DNA from: an uncultured Kushneria sp.
GTDB lineage: Bacteria > Pseudomonadota > Gammaproteobacteria > Pseudomonadales > Halomonadaceae
Assembly: GCF_947497025.1 (NCBI RefSeq)
Contig: NZ_CANMFC010000007.1
Location: forward strand, 178,359-242,358
Length of the DNA: 64,000 nt
Direction of reading: 5' to 3'
The position numbers and the translations under genes are program-made. This document shows, in pieces, positions 8,869 through 17,765 of the stretch. Position 1 is the stretch's first letter. The number at the start of each line of letters is the position of its first letter. The notes beneath the pieces were generated by a model, which saw nothing but the letters and a program-made list of their open reading frames with translations, ran no database searches and was not told the DNA's origin.

Positions 8869-9573
8869 GTGCTGACACCGCTTGAAATTGAAGCCCTGCA
8901 GATCAGCCTGCAGGTCTCCGGCACGGCGCTTTTGATCATTCTGGTGCCCGGCATTGCCATGGCCTGGCTGCTGGCCCGTCACGAGTTTGTCGGCAAGTCG
9001 CTGCTGGATGGCATTGTGCACCTGCCGCTGGTGCTGCCGCCGGTGGTCGTGGGCTATCTGCTGCTGATCGTGATGGGCCGCCGGGGCCTCGTGGGGGGCT
9101 GGCTCTTTGAGCATCTGGGGCTGTCGCTGCCGTTTACCTGGCAGGGCGCGGCGCTGGCGGGTGGTGTCATGGCCTTTCCACTGCTGGTGCGCGCCGTCAG
9201 GCTGTCACTGGAAGCCGTGGACCCGCGCCTTGAAGCGGCCGCTCGCACGCTGGGCGCGTCACGGCTGCGGGTCTTTTTCACCATCACCCTGCCGTTGGCA
9301 GTGCCGGGGCTGGTGACCGGGGCCGTGCTGGCCTTTGCCCGGGCGCTGTCGGAGTTCGGCGCCACCATTACCTTTGCCTCCAACATTCCCGGCGAGACCC
9401 GAACGCTGCCGCTGGCGCTTTATTCGCTGATTCAGACGCCCGGCATGGAAGATGCGGCGGCCCGGCTGTGCGTGATCTCGGTCGTGGTGGCGATGGCCTC
9501 GCTGGTGGCCTCGGAGTGGCTGGCACGCCGCACCCGCCGTCGTATGGCCGGTCGGGACAGGGGGGCACCATGA
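8869..9573 (+). CDS. modB: Molybdate ABC transporter permease ModB
   Basis: The inner-membrane permease of the molybdate importer, 234 residues with about five hydrophobic segments. The EAA loop that contacts the ATPase is visible as EAAARTLGASRLRVFFTITLPLAVPG (about 122-147), and ALSEFGATITFASN follows. The start is a GTG at 8869 behind AAGGA; no in-frame ATG gives a better N-terminus. It sits between modA and modC with short gaps, implying one transcript. Confidence 0.93.
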   Translation: MLTPLEIEALQISLQVSGTALLIILVPGIAMAWLLARHEFVGKSLLDGIVHLPLVLPPVVVGYLLLIVMGRRGLVGGWLFEHLGLSLPFTWQGAALAGGVMAFPLLVRAVRLSLEAVDPRLEAAARTLGASRLRVFFTITLPLAVPGLVTGAVLAFARALSEFGATITFASNIPGETRTLPLALYSLIQTPGMEDAAARLCVISVVVAMASLVASEWLARRTRRRMAGRDRGAP

Positions 9574-9609
9574 TCCTGGCACTGACATCGACACCACGGG
9601 GCGGCCGGC

Positions 9610-10674
9610 ATGCTTGAACTGTGTCTCCAGCACCGGCAGGGCAGTTTCGATGTCGATGTCGATATCACTATGCCGGGCTCGGGTGTGACCGCCCTGTTTG
9701 GTCATTCGGGCAGCGGCAAGACCACGCTGTTGCGCATGCTGGCCGGTCTTGATCGCCCCGATCGCGGACGCGTGGTGCTCAACGAGCGAACGTTTGTGGA
9801 TACCGAGCGCGGGATTTTTATTTCACCCCATCAGCGCCGGCTGGGGGTGGTCTTTCAGGAGGCGCGACTGTTCCCGCACTACCGGGTGCGCAGCAATCTG
9901 ACCTATGCGCGCCGCATCACGCGGGGTGAGGCGTTCGATCGGGTTGTGTCACTGCTGGGCATCGAGTCGCTGCTGGACCGCATGCCGGGGGCGCTCTCGG
10001 GCGGCGAGGCGCGTCGGGTCGCCATTGGACGGGCGCTATTGGCCGAGCCGGACATGCTGCTGATGGATGAGCCCCTGACCGGGCTGGATGGTGCGCGCAA
10101 GCAGGAGCTTCTGGATTACATCCTGCGCCTGACCCGTGAAATCGACCTGCCCATTTTATTGATCAGCCACGACCCGGAGGAGCTGATGGCCGTGGCCGAG
10201 CAGCTCGTGGTACTGGATCAGGGGCACGTTGTTGCCAGCGACCGACTGGAGACACTGCTGTCGCGAGGCGACATGACCCCCTGGCTGGGCGGCTTCGAGG
10301 CCAGTTCGCTGCTGCAGGCGCGGGTAATCTCTCACGATCATCACTATCACGCGACGCGGCTGACACTCGATGATGGACAGCGCCTGACGCTGCCGCTGCT
10401 GGCGCAGCCGAAGGGGAGTGCGCTGCGGGTGCGCGTGAGGCGCCGGGATGTGGCCATTGCGCTGTCGCCTCAAGAAAACAGCAGTGTTCGCAACCAGCTC
10501 GAGGCGGTCATTTTCTCCATCACTCCGGGCGCCCCGGGCACGCTTGAGGTGACGCTCACGCTTGGTAGGCAGCAGCTCTCGTCGCGCATCACTCTGGAGG
10601 CCGGCGAAGCGCTCGGGCTCAAGCCGGGCATGACAGTCATCGCGCTGATTCGAAGTGTCAGCCTGGCCGGTTAG
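9610..10674 (+). CDS. modC: Molybdate ABC transporter ATP-binding protein ModC
   Basis: The cytoplasmic ATPase that powers molybdate uptake. Walker A GHSGSGKTT at about 31-39, Q-loop VFQEARLFPH, signature LSGGEARRVAIGRALL, Walker B LLMDEPLTGLD and switch His in LISHDPEE are all present. Residues about 290-354 form a C-terminal TOBE/MOP domain that can bind oxyanion. Because the ModE-like regulator upstream lacks this domain, the ModC domain is the only visible TOBE in the locus. No clear terminator follows. Confidence 0.95.
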   Translation: MLELCLQHRQGSFDVDVDITMPGSGVTALFGHSGSGKTTLLRMLAGLDRPDRGRVVLNERTFVDTERGIFISPHQRRLGVVFQEARLFPHYRVRSNLTYARRITRGEAFDRVVSLLGIESLLDRMPGALSGGEARRVAIGRALLAEPDMLLMDEPLTGLDGARKQELLDYILRLTREIDLPILLISHDPEELMAVAEQLVVLDQGHVVASDRLETLLSRGDMTPWLGGFEASSLLQARVISHDHHYHATRLTLDDGQRLTLPLLAQPKGSALRVRVRRRDVAIALSPQENSSVRNQLEAVIFSITPGAPGTLEVTLTLGRQQLSSRITLEAGEALGLKPGMTVIALIRSVSLAG

Positions 10675-10837
10675 ACTCAAATTTCTGGTGATCACTGACT
10701 ACCCTGAAATAAACCGATGGCGCGCCTTGCGAAGTCGTTGACCCGATGGAAGTCGTTGACCCGATGAAGGGCCGGCCTCACGATGCGCTTTTTCGTCATC
10801 ACCTTTTGTGCGTTGTACGCCGAAACAGGGGAATGTC

Positions 10838-11734
10838 ATGTTTGGTCTGCCGTATCAGGGTATTGCCACCTTCTTGAAAGCGCCGCAGGACGGCACGCGG
10901 CCCTTTGCCTTTCTGGGGCTGCCCTATGACTGTTCGGTCACCTTCCGCCCGGGTGCGCGCATGGCCCCTAACGCACTGCGCCGGGCCAGCATGATGTTGA
11001 CCGACGGCCGCCATCCCGAGTTCGAGACCGACCCCTGTGCGCTGGTCGGCGATCTGGGCGATCTCGATATCATGCAGGTCGGCCAGCATGACGCGCTCAA
11101 GCGCATCGAGGCCGGTGTCATGGCCGCATACGAGCAGGCCCCCGGACAGACACTTTTGTGTGCCGGCGGCGATCACATGACTACCCTGGGAGTGCTGCGT
11201 GCGCAGCGTCGCCTTCAGGGGCATCCGCTGTCGCTGATCCATTTCGATGCCCACTGTGATACCTGGGCCAGCCATTTCGGGGATGATATTGGCCACGGGA
11301 CCTTTTTGCGCAATGCCATTGATGAGGGGCTGGTGGCCCCGGAGCGTACCCTGAGCCTGGGGCTTCGCTCGCCGGTCGAGCCGTCCACGCGGGACTGGCT
11401 GTCCGAGCAGGGCGGGGAATGGCTGAGCTCCCGGGCGCTGATGAAGCTTGAGGGCGAAACGCTGGCGCAAAAGGTGCGCGAGCGTATGGGAACGTCGCCC
11501 ATCTACATCACCTTCGATATCGATGTGCTGGACCCGGCCCATGCACCGGGAACCGGCACGCCCGAGATCGGTGGCATTACCACCATGAAGGCGCTGGAGC
11601 TTCTGGAAGCCCTGCGAGAGTTCAATCTGATCGGCATGGATGTGGTGGAAGTGTCGCCGCCCTATGATCCGCAGGAGATCACCTCGCTGGCAGCAGCCAC
11701 GCTTTTGTGGACGTTTATTGCCATGCGCGGCTGA
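10838..11734 (+). CDS. speB: Ureohydrolase, agmatinase-like (SpeB family)
   Basis: A binuclear-manganese ureohydrolase that releases urea from a guanidino substrate, probably agmatine to putrescine. Metal-ligand motifs are complete: GGDH, FDAHCDTW, and FDIDVLDPAHAPGTGTPE. The start at the ATG 10838 (MFGLPY) follows AGGGGA; the upstream in-frame start at 10808 lacks a good site. The gene stands alone, with no decarboxylase or polyamine transporter adjacent. Guanidinobutyrase and related enzymes share these motifs, so the exact substrate is not fixed by sequence. Confidence 0.85.
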   Translation: MFGLPYQGIATFLKAPQDGTRPFAFLGLPYDCSVTFRPGARMAPNALRRASMMLTDGRHPEFETDPCALVGDLGDLDIMQVGQHDALKRIEAGVMAAYEQAPGQTLLCAGGDHMTTLGVLRAQRRLQGHPLSLIHFDAHCDTWASHFGDDIGHGTFLRNAIDEGLVAPERTLSLGLRSPVEPSTRDWLSEQGGEWLSSRALMKLEGETLAQKVRERMGTSPIYITFDIDVLDPAHAPGTGTPEIGGITTMKALELLEALREFNLIGMDVVEVSPPYDPQEITSLAAATLLWTFIAMRG

Positions 11735-11735
11735 A

Positions 11736-13310
11736 TCAGCCGGGACTAACACATCCAACGGCGTTACGGCTGCTTTTCTTGACCTGATAGAGCGCCTCGT
11801 CGGCCTGCTTGATCAGTGCTTCGCCCGAGAGCGGATGTTCGGGTGAGGAAACGGCCACACCGGCACTGATGGTGACGTACCTGTGGGTCGGCGAGGGCTC
11901 ATGAGGCAGGCACTGGGCTTCCATGGCGGTACAGACCCCGCGGGCGATGTCCATGGCGCGATCAAGGTCAAAGTCGGGCAGCACGATCACGAACTCCTCG
12001 CCGCCAATTCGGGCCACGAGATCCGATTCGCGTTGAAAGATGTCGCTGAGCGTCTCGGCAATGGTCTTGAGGCACTGATCGCCTTCCGGATGGCCGTAAA
12101 AGTCGTTGTAGAGCTTGAAATGATCGACATCGATCATGAGCAGTGCCACGGGGCGCTCAAGGCGGTGCGTCAGGGAGAGAATGCGTGGCAGCTGGCGATC
12201 CAGCAGGCGCCGGTTGCCCAGCCCGGTCAGCGCATCACGATTGGTCAGCGCCCTGAGATGCGCGTTGCGCTCGTTGAGATCGTGAATGAGCTGCTGAAAT
12301 TCGCGCGCCATGATGCCCAGTTCATCACTGCGCGCCTGCAGCCACGGTGGCGGTGACTCCAGATGCTCTCCGGGCGCCTGACGCAGGGCAATGGCGTAGC
12401 GGGAAAGCTCGGCAATCGGCCGCAGTACCATGGTACGAAACACCCACAGCATGAGCATCATGAGCGCCAGCAACAGGCCCATGGCACCCAGCATGGTCAA
12501 ATTGAAGCGCTCGATGCCGTCCCGCAGACTCTCGCGATCAAGACGTGTGGTCATCATGACCTGATACCCGGGCGTGGCGCTGTCTCGTACCAGCGTAAGG
12601 CGCAGGCTGTCATCACTGGTTGAATCGATGTCTACCGCTGTTGGGTCGGTATTGGTGTCCATGCTCTGGCGAGCAGCAGAAAGCGTCAGGGTTGAGGCCG
12701 TGTCTGCCGGGTTGAGTTGCCATTGCTCTGGCAGAAAGCGCGCCAGTGTCAGCTTGCCCGCCAGCAGCGGGTTACCCTGACGTGCGATGGGCCAGGTGCT
12801 GAGCAGGGTAAATTCGGGACTGACGCCAATGTGTGGGGTGGTATCGGTGACGGGCAGTTGCCTTTGAATCTGGCGCACTTGCTCAAGGGTCCACTGGCAG
12901 GGGCCTTCCGGTCTGGCACAGGAAGTGAATTCACCGGTGACCGGATTGCGTCCGGCCACCCAGGTGACACCATCGTGGATATTGGTGATCAGCATCATGT
13001 CGGCATCGTGATCGGCGAACACGGCGGAGGTGATGTGGGTCCGAGGAAAGTCCGGCAGGTGACCTTCCATGAACTCTCTGGTGCTGACCCAGCTCGCCCA
13101 TTGATACGTCATGTCGCTGAGTGCACGGGCCTTGTGATCGATGTTCTTTTGCAGTGTGTTGGCGTAGACGTGGGCGCGCTGACGTTCTTCATTGATCAGA
13201 TTGGGGATCATTAGCTGGTGCAGAATGAATACCAGGATGCCCATGACCAGCACCAGCATGATGGACAGCGTGATGATGAATCTGTTGCGCAGCGAGTTTG
13301 GATAGGGCAT
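11736..13310 (-). CDS. Membrane diguanylate cyclase with CHASE4-type sensor, HAMP and GGDEF
   Basis: Makes cyclic di-GMP from GTP in response to a periplasmic signal. Order: TM helix at 9-31, a periplasmic CHASE4-like region about 35-265, a second TM helix about 275-297, HAMP about 298-350, and GGDEF about 365-520. The active-site motif is RIGGEEF (about 431-437), and an inhibitory I-site RxxD (RESD) lies five residues before it, so product inhibition is expected. There is no EAL domain. The neighbouring ureohydrolase is convergent with a single-base gap, so the two have no shared promoter. Confidence 0.9.
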   Translation of the reverse strand: MPYPNSLRNRFIITLSIMLVLVMGILVFILHQLMIPNLINEERQRAHVYANTLQKNIDHKARALSDMTYQWASWVSTREFMEGHLPDFPRTHITSAVFADHDADMMLITNIHDGVTWVAGRNPVTGEFTSCARPEGPCQWTLEQVRQIQRQLPVTDTTPHIGVSPEFTLLSTWPIARQGNPLLAGKLTLARFLPEQWQLNPADTASTLTLSAARQSMDTNTDPTAVDIDSTSDDSLRLTLVRDSATPGYQVMMTTRLDRESLRDGIERFNLTMLGAMGLLLALMMLMLWVFRTMVLRPIAELSRYAIALRQAPGEHLESPPPWLQARSDELGIMAREFQQLIHDLNERNAHLRALTNRDALTGLGNRRLLDRQLPRILSLTHRLERPVALLMIDVDHFKLYNDFYGHPEGDQCLKTIAETLSDIFQRESDLVARIGGEEFVIVLPDFDLDRAMDIARGVCTAMEAQCLPHEPSPTHRYVTISAGVAVSSPEHPLSGEALIKQADEALYQVKKSSRNAVGCVSPG

Positions 13311-13638
13311 CGACAGTTCCAGCTGATGCAGGCAGACAGCGCTTGAAAAAGAGAATTGAGCCTTGAAATCTCCCTTTCTAACGGCGCTGCGGCCCCAAAC
13401 TTTATGGTATGTCCGGGCACAGGCAGGGGTGATCGACGATCCGGCGGCCAGGGTGGCGTGGCAGGCTACATGGATAGAAGAAAAGGCAGATACATTAAAC
13501 TAATTTTAATTAGATTGGTTTTATTTATCATTGATGGGGTGCTGGTTGATCCACACGGTTCATCCATTGGGCAGCATATTGCCTGACGAGCGGATATGAG
13601 ATGATCATGGCCATCTCGATGAAACAGCAGGTTACGTC
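13311..13638. other. Divergent intergenic region with AT-rich palindrome
   Basis: About 330 bases separate the cyclase and the nucleoside permease-like gene. The only marked feature is an AT-rich island at about 13485-13540 holding CTAATT-TT-AATTAG (13500-13513), a possible protein-binding site or promoter element. I see no coding signal or RNA structure. Confidence 0.4.
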
Positions 13639-14955
13639 ATGATTGATCCCCGTTTACTGGCAGCCACCCTGTTGATCCTGCCGCTGTCGCTTCCCGCACA
13701 GGCCGACGCTCAAAAGGCTGGTCAGGACAAGGACGCCGGTGCTGCGCAAAAAACCGAGGCGCAGGCCACAGATGGTGCAACCTCTACGGATGAGTCGTCC
13801 GATGAGACGACATCGACCAGTGCTGAGGAACGCGCAGACGAGGAAGTCGCCGGTGAAAAGAAAGCGGCCGACGAGGGCCCGCGTCACGTCAGGGCCATGG
13901 TCATCACCACCTTCGGCCCCGAGCGCAAGGTCTGGGCCGAAAAACTGGCACCAACGCAGGACATCAAGGTGCCCGGGCTGCACGGCGCCTTTGGCAGCGT
14001 CAGCTGCAACGATGACGATGTCTGCCTGATGACCACCGGCAAGGGCTATGCCAACGCCGCGACCTCCATTTCCACGCTGGCGTTCTCACCGGAATTTGAT
14101 CTTTCCGACAGCTGGTTTCTGATCTCGGGCGTGGCCAGCATCGATCCGCACCAGGGCACGCTCGGCACGCCCACCTGGCCGCGCTATCTGGTGGATTTCG
14201 GTATTCAGTGGGAGCTTGATGCCCGTGATATTCCCGAAGGCTGGACCACGGGGTATCTGAGCATCAATACCCATACGCCTACCCAGGACCCGCACCAGGA
14301 GTATGGCACCGAGTTCTATCACCTGGATGATGCGCTCGTGGATCGGGCCGTGGCACTGTCAAAAGGCGCTGAGCTTGCCGACAGCGACAGCGCGGCGGCC
14401 TATCGCAAGCACTATGACCATGCGCCCGCCAACGAGGCCCCGAGCGTCATACAGTGTGACAGCGTCTCCAGTGACACCTGGTGGTATGGCAATCGGCTCG
14501 CCGATCGTGCCAGCCAGCTGGGCAAACAGGTGGCCGGCGACAAGGCCAGCATCTGTACCGGCCAGCAGGAAGACAACGCCATTTTGACGGCGCTCAAGCG
14601 CGCCGATGAGGCAGGGCGTCTCCAGCGTGAACGTACCGCCGTGGTGCGTGTTGGTGCCAGCTTCAACCGCCCCTACGAAGGGCTTGCCGATGCCGATGGT
14701 CTGATCGGCTATGCCAAGCAGGGGGGCTATACGCCGGCGCTGACCAACATGGTGCGCGCGGGCTATCCGCTGATTTCAGCCATCGTTGATGACTGGGACG
14801 AATGGCAGGAAGGCGTGCCGGAAAAGACGTCGGATGACGCTCGGGATCAGCCATCTTCTGACGACAGGGCGTCTTCCTCCGAGCAGGAGGCCACGGCAGA
14901 CGATCAAAAGGGCGATGCGGGCAACGATAGCGGCGAGGATAGCGCATCGAACTGA
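13639..14955 (+). CDS. Purine nucleoside permease (NUP family) protein with acidic termini
   Basis: Belongs to the NUP family, described in fungi as purine nucleoside permeases; bacterial members are exported and resemble nucleoside-phosphorylase folds. A signal peptide covers 1-23 (ending AQADA). Residues about 25-85 are a low-complexity Asp/Glu/Thr/Ser linker. The family core runs from VRAMVITTFGPER (about 89) to YPLISAIVDDWDEW (about 376-389), including TGKGYANAATS and NTHTPTQDP. A second acidic, Ser-rich tail covers about 395-438. Length without the tails matches the family. Transport or hydrolysis role in this organism is uncertain; it has few hydrophobic helices for a permease. Confidence 0.8.
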   Translation: MIDPRLLAATLLILPLSLPAQADAQKAGQDKDAGAAQKTEAQATDGATSTDESSDETTSTSAEERADEEVAGEKKAADEGPRHVRAMVITTFGPERKVWAEKLAPTQDIKVPGLHGAFGSVSCNDDDVCLMTTGKGYANAATSISTLAFSPEFDLSDSWFLISGVASIDPHQGTLGTPTWPRYLVDFGIQWELDARDIPEGWTTGYLSINTHTPTQDPHQEYGTEFYHLDDALVDRAVALSKGAELADSDSAAAYRKHYDHAPANEAPSVIQCDSVSSDTWWYGNRLADRASQLGKQVAGDKASICTGQQEDNAILTALKRADEAGRLQRERTAVVRVGASFNRPYEGLADADGLIGYAKQGGYTPALTNMVRAGYPLISAIVDDWDEWQEGVPEKTSDDARDQPSSDDRASSSEQEATADDQKGDAGNDSGEDSASN

Positions 14956-15039
14956 GCGCGCGCCGGGTCGGTGGGTTTGACAACGCCCGGCATTCGCCGG
15001 GCCGTTGTGCTATCAGGGAGCAGGTGCTGCAGGGGGCAC

Positions 15040-16971
15040 TCAGTCATCACGCTCAAAGCGCACGTCATGCCCATCGCCCCCCAGCTGGATAATCTCCCGG
15101 GGTCGCCCCTGTTCATCAAGGCGCAGTAGACCGATACCAGCCTTGTTGACCAGGCGCTCGCCTGGAGAGCGACTGTCGGGCTGGCGGGGTTTGATTCGCA
15201 TGTGGCGGCGCTTGGTCAGCCAGTTAACGGGTGACCATGGCGCGAAGACCCAGCGATTGATGCGATCGAAAATATCCAGCAGGGTGTCCGGGAACTCGTT
15301 GCGAATGCCACTGCTGGTGATCTGCCAGATGCGAGGTCTGTGATGCTGTCCGCGCAGCTGCACATCGTAGACAAAGCTGTAGTGCACATCGCCTGACAAA
15401 ACGGTGAAATTTTGTGGGGTATGGCGATGTCGAAAGATGTTGAGCATGACGTAGGCGGCGCCACGATGGGACATCCAGTTCTCGGCATCCACCAGTAGCG
15501 GGCGATTGAACCAGACAAACACGCGCTGGACCGTCTCGATCAGCTTGACGCCAAAGACCGGCGCTGCTGACACCATGATGACGGCGTCATGACCCATGAG
15601 CTCCTGCTGCAGCTCGGTCAGCGCTTCCCAGTCCATCAGGCCGGAAGGCTTGTGCAGACCATGCTCACTGCGCCAGCGACGTGTACGCGTGTCCAGCACC
15701 ACCATGGCGGGCCGTGTCGGCAACGTATAGTGCCAGTGCTCAAAGCGCAGCAGGGCTTCGATCAGCGCATGATGCTGCGCCTCTTCGGGTGTCAGACAGC
15801 AGGCACTCAATAGCGTCATCATGCTGCCATCAAAATGCTCGGGCGCATTGCCCCAACCCTGGCAGATCAGATAACCGATCAGGGCGTTGCCCATGATACG
15901 TCGTGAGAAGGGATGCTCCAGTGCCGTGCGTTCCCACTGGGCGGTCAGGTTCCAGTCGTCGGTCACGTCATGATCGTCAAAGATCATCCAGGTTGGCAGG
16001 TGGGCCAGTACGCGCCGTACTGCGGGCAGCTCCTCGATGAAGTGATCAATCGCAACACGTTCCTCTTCAAAGTGTGCTGCTGCATTGTCATCAAGGGCTG
16101 GACGCTCGATATTGATAAGCTGCCAGGCAACGGGCGACCAGACCAGCAGATACATGGCCAGTATTTCGCCCAGGCTGATCAGATGGTTGTCAGCCCCGGC
16201 GGCGGTAAAGATCGGTTTTTGCTTGCCGCGAAAGAAATAGCGCTGCAAAAGCCGGTTGTCTGAAGTGGCCGGCAGCAATCTGTTGCGCTGGTAGAGCCAG
16301 GGATCCTGCAGGAGCGTTCGACTGTCGCTGATTTCGGCCGATTCAAAACGTTCGTGATAAAGCCCGAGGCGATCGACGAGGGCGTTAATGGCCAACAGCA
16401 TCGGACCTGCAACATCGTCGGTATAGATCTGATCGCCGGTCATCATTAAAAGACAGGGCCACTGCTCGGGGGTAGCACGCTGTGCGTGCAGCTCCCGGTC
16501 CAGCCTGGCCAGACCGTCGGGGGCATCATGATGCGGCCGTCGGCAGGAGCCATGAGCGATGGAAGAGAGCGTCATGGCATGACGAATGGTCAGAGAAGAT
16601 TCGCCCTCGTGGCACAGCTGTGGTGCCCACTCGGCAATGCCACGACACTGCTCCTGGTCCTCGATAAGCAGGTCATAACGCAATATTTCGCCTTCATCGA
16701 ATGCCGGACAGATGGCGATGTCGATCATGTGGACCACGGCATGTTCACCGATGCGCAGCTGGCGGCACCGGGACTCATCAAGCCGCAGACGCATTGAACG
16801 CTGTCCTGAGCGCTCAAGGACCAGCGTCAACGTCAGCGCCTTCGAGGCCACCAGCCACAGTGTCATCCGCTCGGGCAGCAGGCGGCGCAGCATGGGACCC
16901 GCAATAACGTCGGGCAGGGCGTGCAGGACAGTCTTTTCCGGTGCGGATTTTTCCAGCGCAGCTTTCGACAT
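15040..16971 (-). CDS. PhoD-like metallophosphatase family protein, cytoplasmic
   Basis: A 643-residue protein of the PhoD-like phosphatase superfamily. Metal-site motifs appear in order: HGSCRRPHHD (about 160-170), MTGDQIYTDD, IFDDHDVTDDWN, and SGDVHYSF. Unlike classical PhoD it has no signal peptide or twin Arg, so it probably acts in the cytoplasm on an unknown phosphoester. A GTG at 16980 is possible, but the ATG at 16971 behind GGTGA is preferred. It stands alone, facing the convergent NUP gene. Confidence 0.78.
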   Translation of the reverse strand: MSKAALEKSAPEKTVLHALPDVIAGPMLRRLLPERMTLWLVASKALTLTLVLERSGQRSMRLRLDESRCRQLRIGEHAVVHMIDIAICPAFDEGEILRYDLLIEDQEQCRGIAEWAPQLCHEGESSLTIRHAMTLSSIAHGSCRRPHHDAPDGLARLDRELHAQRATPEQWPCLLMMTGDQIYTDDVAGPMLLAINALVDRLGLYHERFESAEISDSRTLLQDPWLYQRNRLLPATSDNRLLQRYFFRGKQKPIFTAAGADNHLISLGEILAMYLLVWSPVAWQLINIERPALDDNAAAHFEEERVAIDHFIEELPAVRRVLAHLPTWMIFDDHDVTDDWNLTAQWERTALEHPFSRRIMGNALIGYLICQGWGNAPEHFDGSMMTLLSACCLTPEEAQHHALIEALLRFEHWHYTLPTRPAMVVLDTRTRRWRSEHGLHKPSGLMDWEALTELQQELMGHDAVIMVSAAPVFGVKLIETVQRVFVWFNRPLLVDAENWMSHRGAAYVMLNIFRHRHTPQNFTVLSGDVHYSFVYDVQLRGQHHRPRIWQITSSGIRNEFPDTLLDIFDRINRWVFAPWSPVNWLTKRRHMRIKPRQPDSRSPGERLVNKAGIGLLRLDEQGRPREIIQLGGDGHDVRFERDD

Positions 16972-17146
16972 GCTCACCACAATGGCATTGAGGGGTTGAA
17001 GGGGCGACGAATGTGACAGTGACAGGAACAGTCAGGGCCGGTCACAAAAGACAGTGATTTTGCGCGAGCCTGAATGGGAGTGGTAGCGCCTATACTCTGC
17101 CAATTAGAATTAATTTCAATCAAGTTCTGGTGTGGAGCAGTGGGGC

Positions 17147-17725
17147 ATGAAGATCATCCTGATGCGGCATGGGGCGCCGCGGGTGCGTTTTGACGAAAAG
17201 ATGGCCGCTGCTGATTTCAGACACTGGGTAGCCCGTTATCAGCTGGCGGGCCTTGACGAGGTCACGCGCTGCGACCGGGCCCTGTCGATTGCCCGGGAGT
17301 GTGCCGCCGTGGCCTGTAGCGACCTGCCGCGCTCGCTGGAATCGGCGCTGCGGCTGGAAGCAGGTAACATTGTCTACAGCGATCCCTTGATGCGCGAGAT
17401 TGACCTGCCTCACGGTAGCGGGCGCTGGCCGACGCCGCCATTGCCAACCGCCTTCTGGCTGGTGGCCTTTCGAGCACTGTGGCTGATGGGGTATCACGGC
17501 AATGCCGAAGGGCGTCGCGAGGTCTTCAATCGCGCCGATGCGGCGGCCAGCAAGCTGGTCGAGCTGGCCCGCGAGCACTGCTCTGTGCTGTTTGTCGGTC
17601 ACGGCATGATCAATCATCTGCTGGCGCGCGAGCTGCTCTCCCGTGGCTGGCAGGGCCCCAAAAGACCCGGTCGTGCCCACTGGCAGTATGGCGTGTATGA
17701 ATATCAGGGCCAGGCCATTGCCTGA
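17147..17725 (+). CDS. Histidine phosphatase family protein
   Basis: A 192-residue member of the phosphoglycerate-mutase-like superfamily. The phospho-acceptor motif LMRHGAP is at residues 5-11, and the second catalytic His is in FVGHGMINH (about 148-156); an Arg in SDLPRSLESA completes the pocket. Substrate is unknown; SixA, CobC and small-molecule phosphatases share this minimal layout. The frame opens at a GTG at 17132, but ATG 17147 places RHG at the usual distance from the N-terminus. An AT-rich stretch at about 17090-17125 may hold the promoter. Confidence 0.8.
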   Translation: MKIILMRHGAPRVRFDEKMAAADFRHWVARYQLAGLDEVTRCDRALSIARECAAVACSDLPRSLESALRLEAGNIVYSDPLMREIDLPHGSGRWPTPPLPTAFWLVAFRALWLMGYHGNAEGRREVFNRADAAASKLVELAREHCSVLFVGHGMINHLLARELLSRGWQGPKRPGRAHWQYGVYEYQGQAIA

Positions 17726-17765
17726 ACCGGCCGAACCCTGAAGGCTTCAGCCCTCCTCGAGCCGC

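Noticed and set aside
14982..15006. Terminator between the NUP gene and the phosphatase gene
   Set aside because: A CCCGGC-ATTC-GCCGGG hairpin exists but has no T-tract on either strand, so I did not list it as a terminator.
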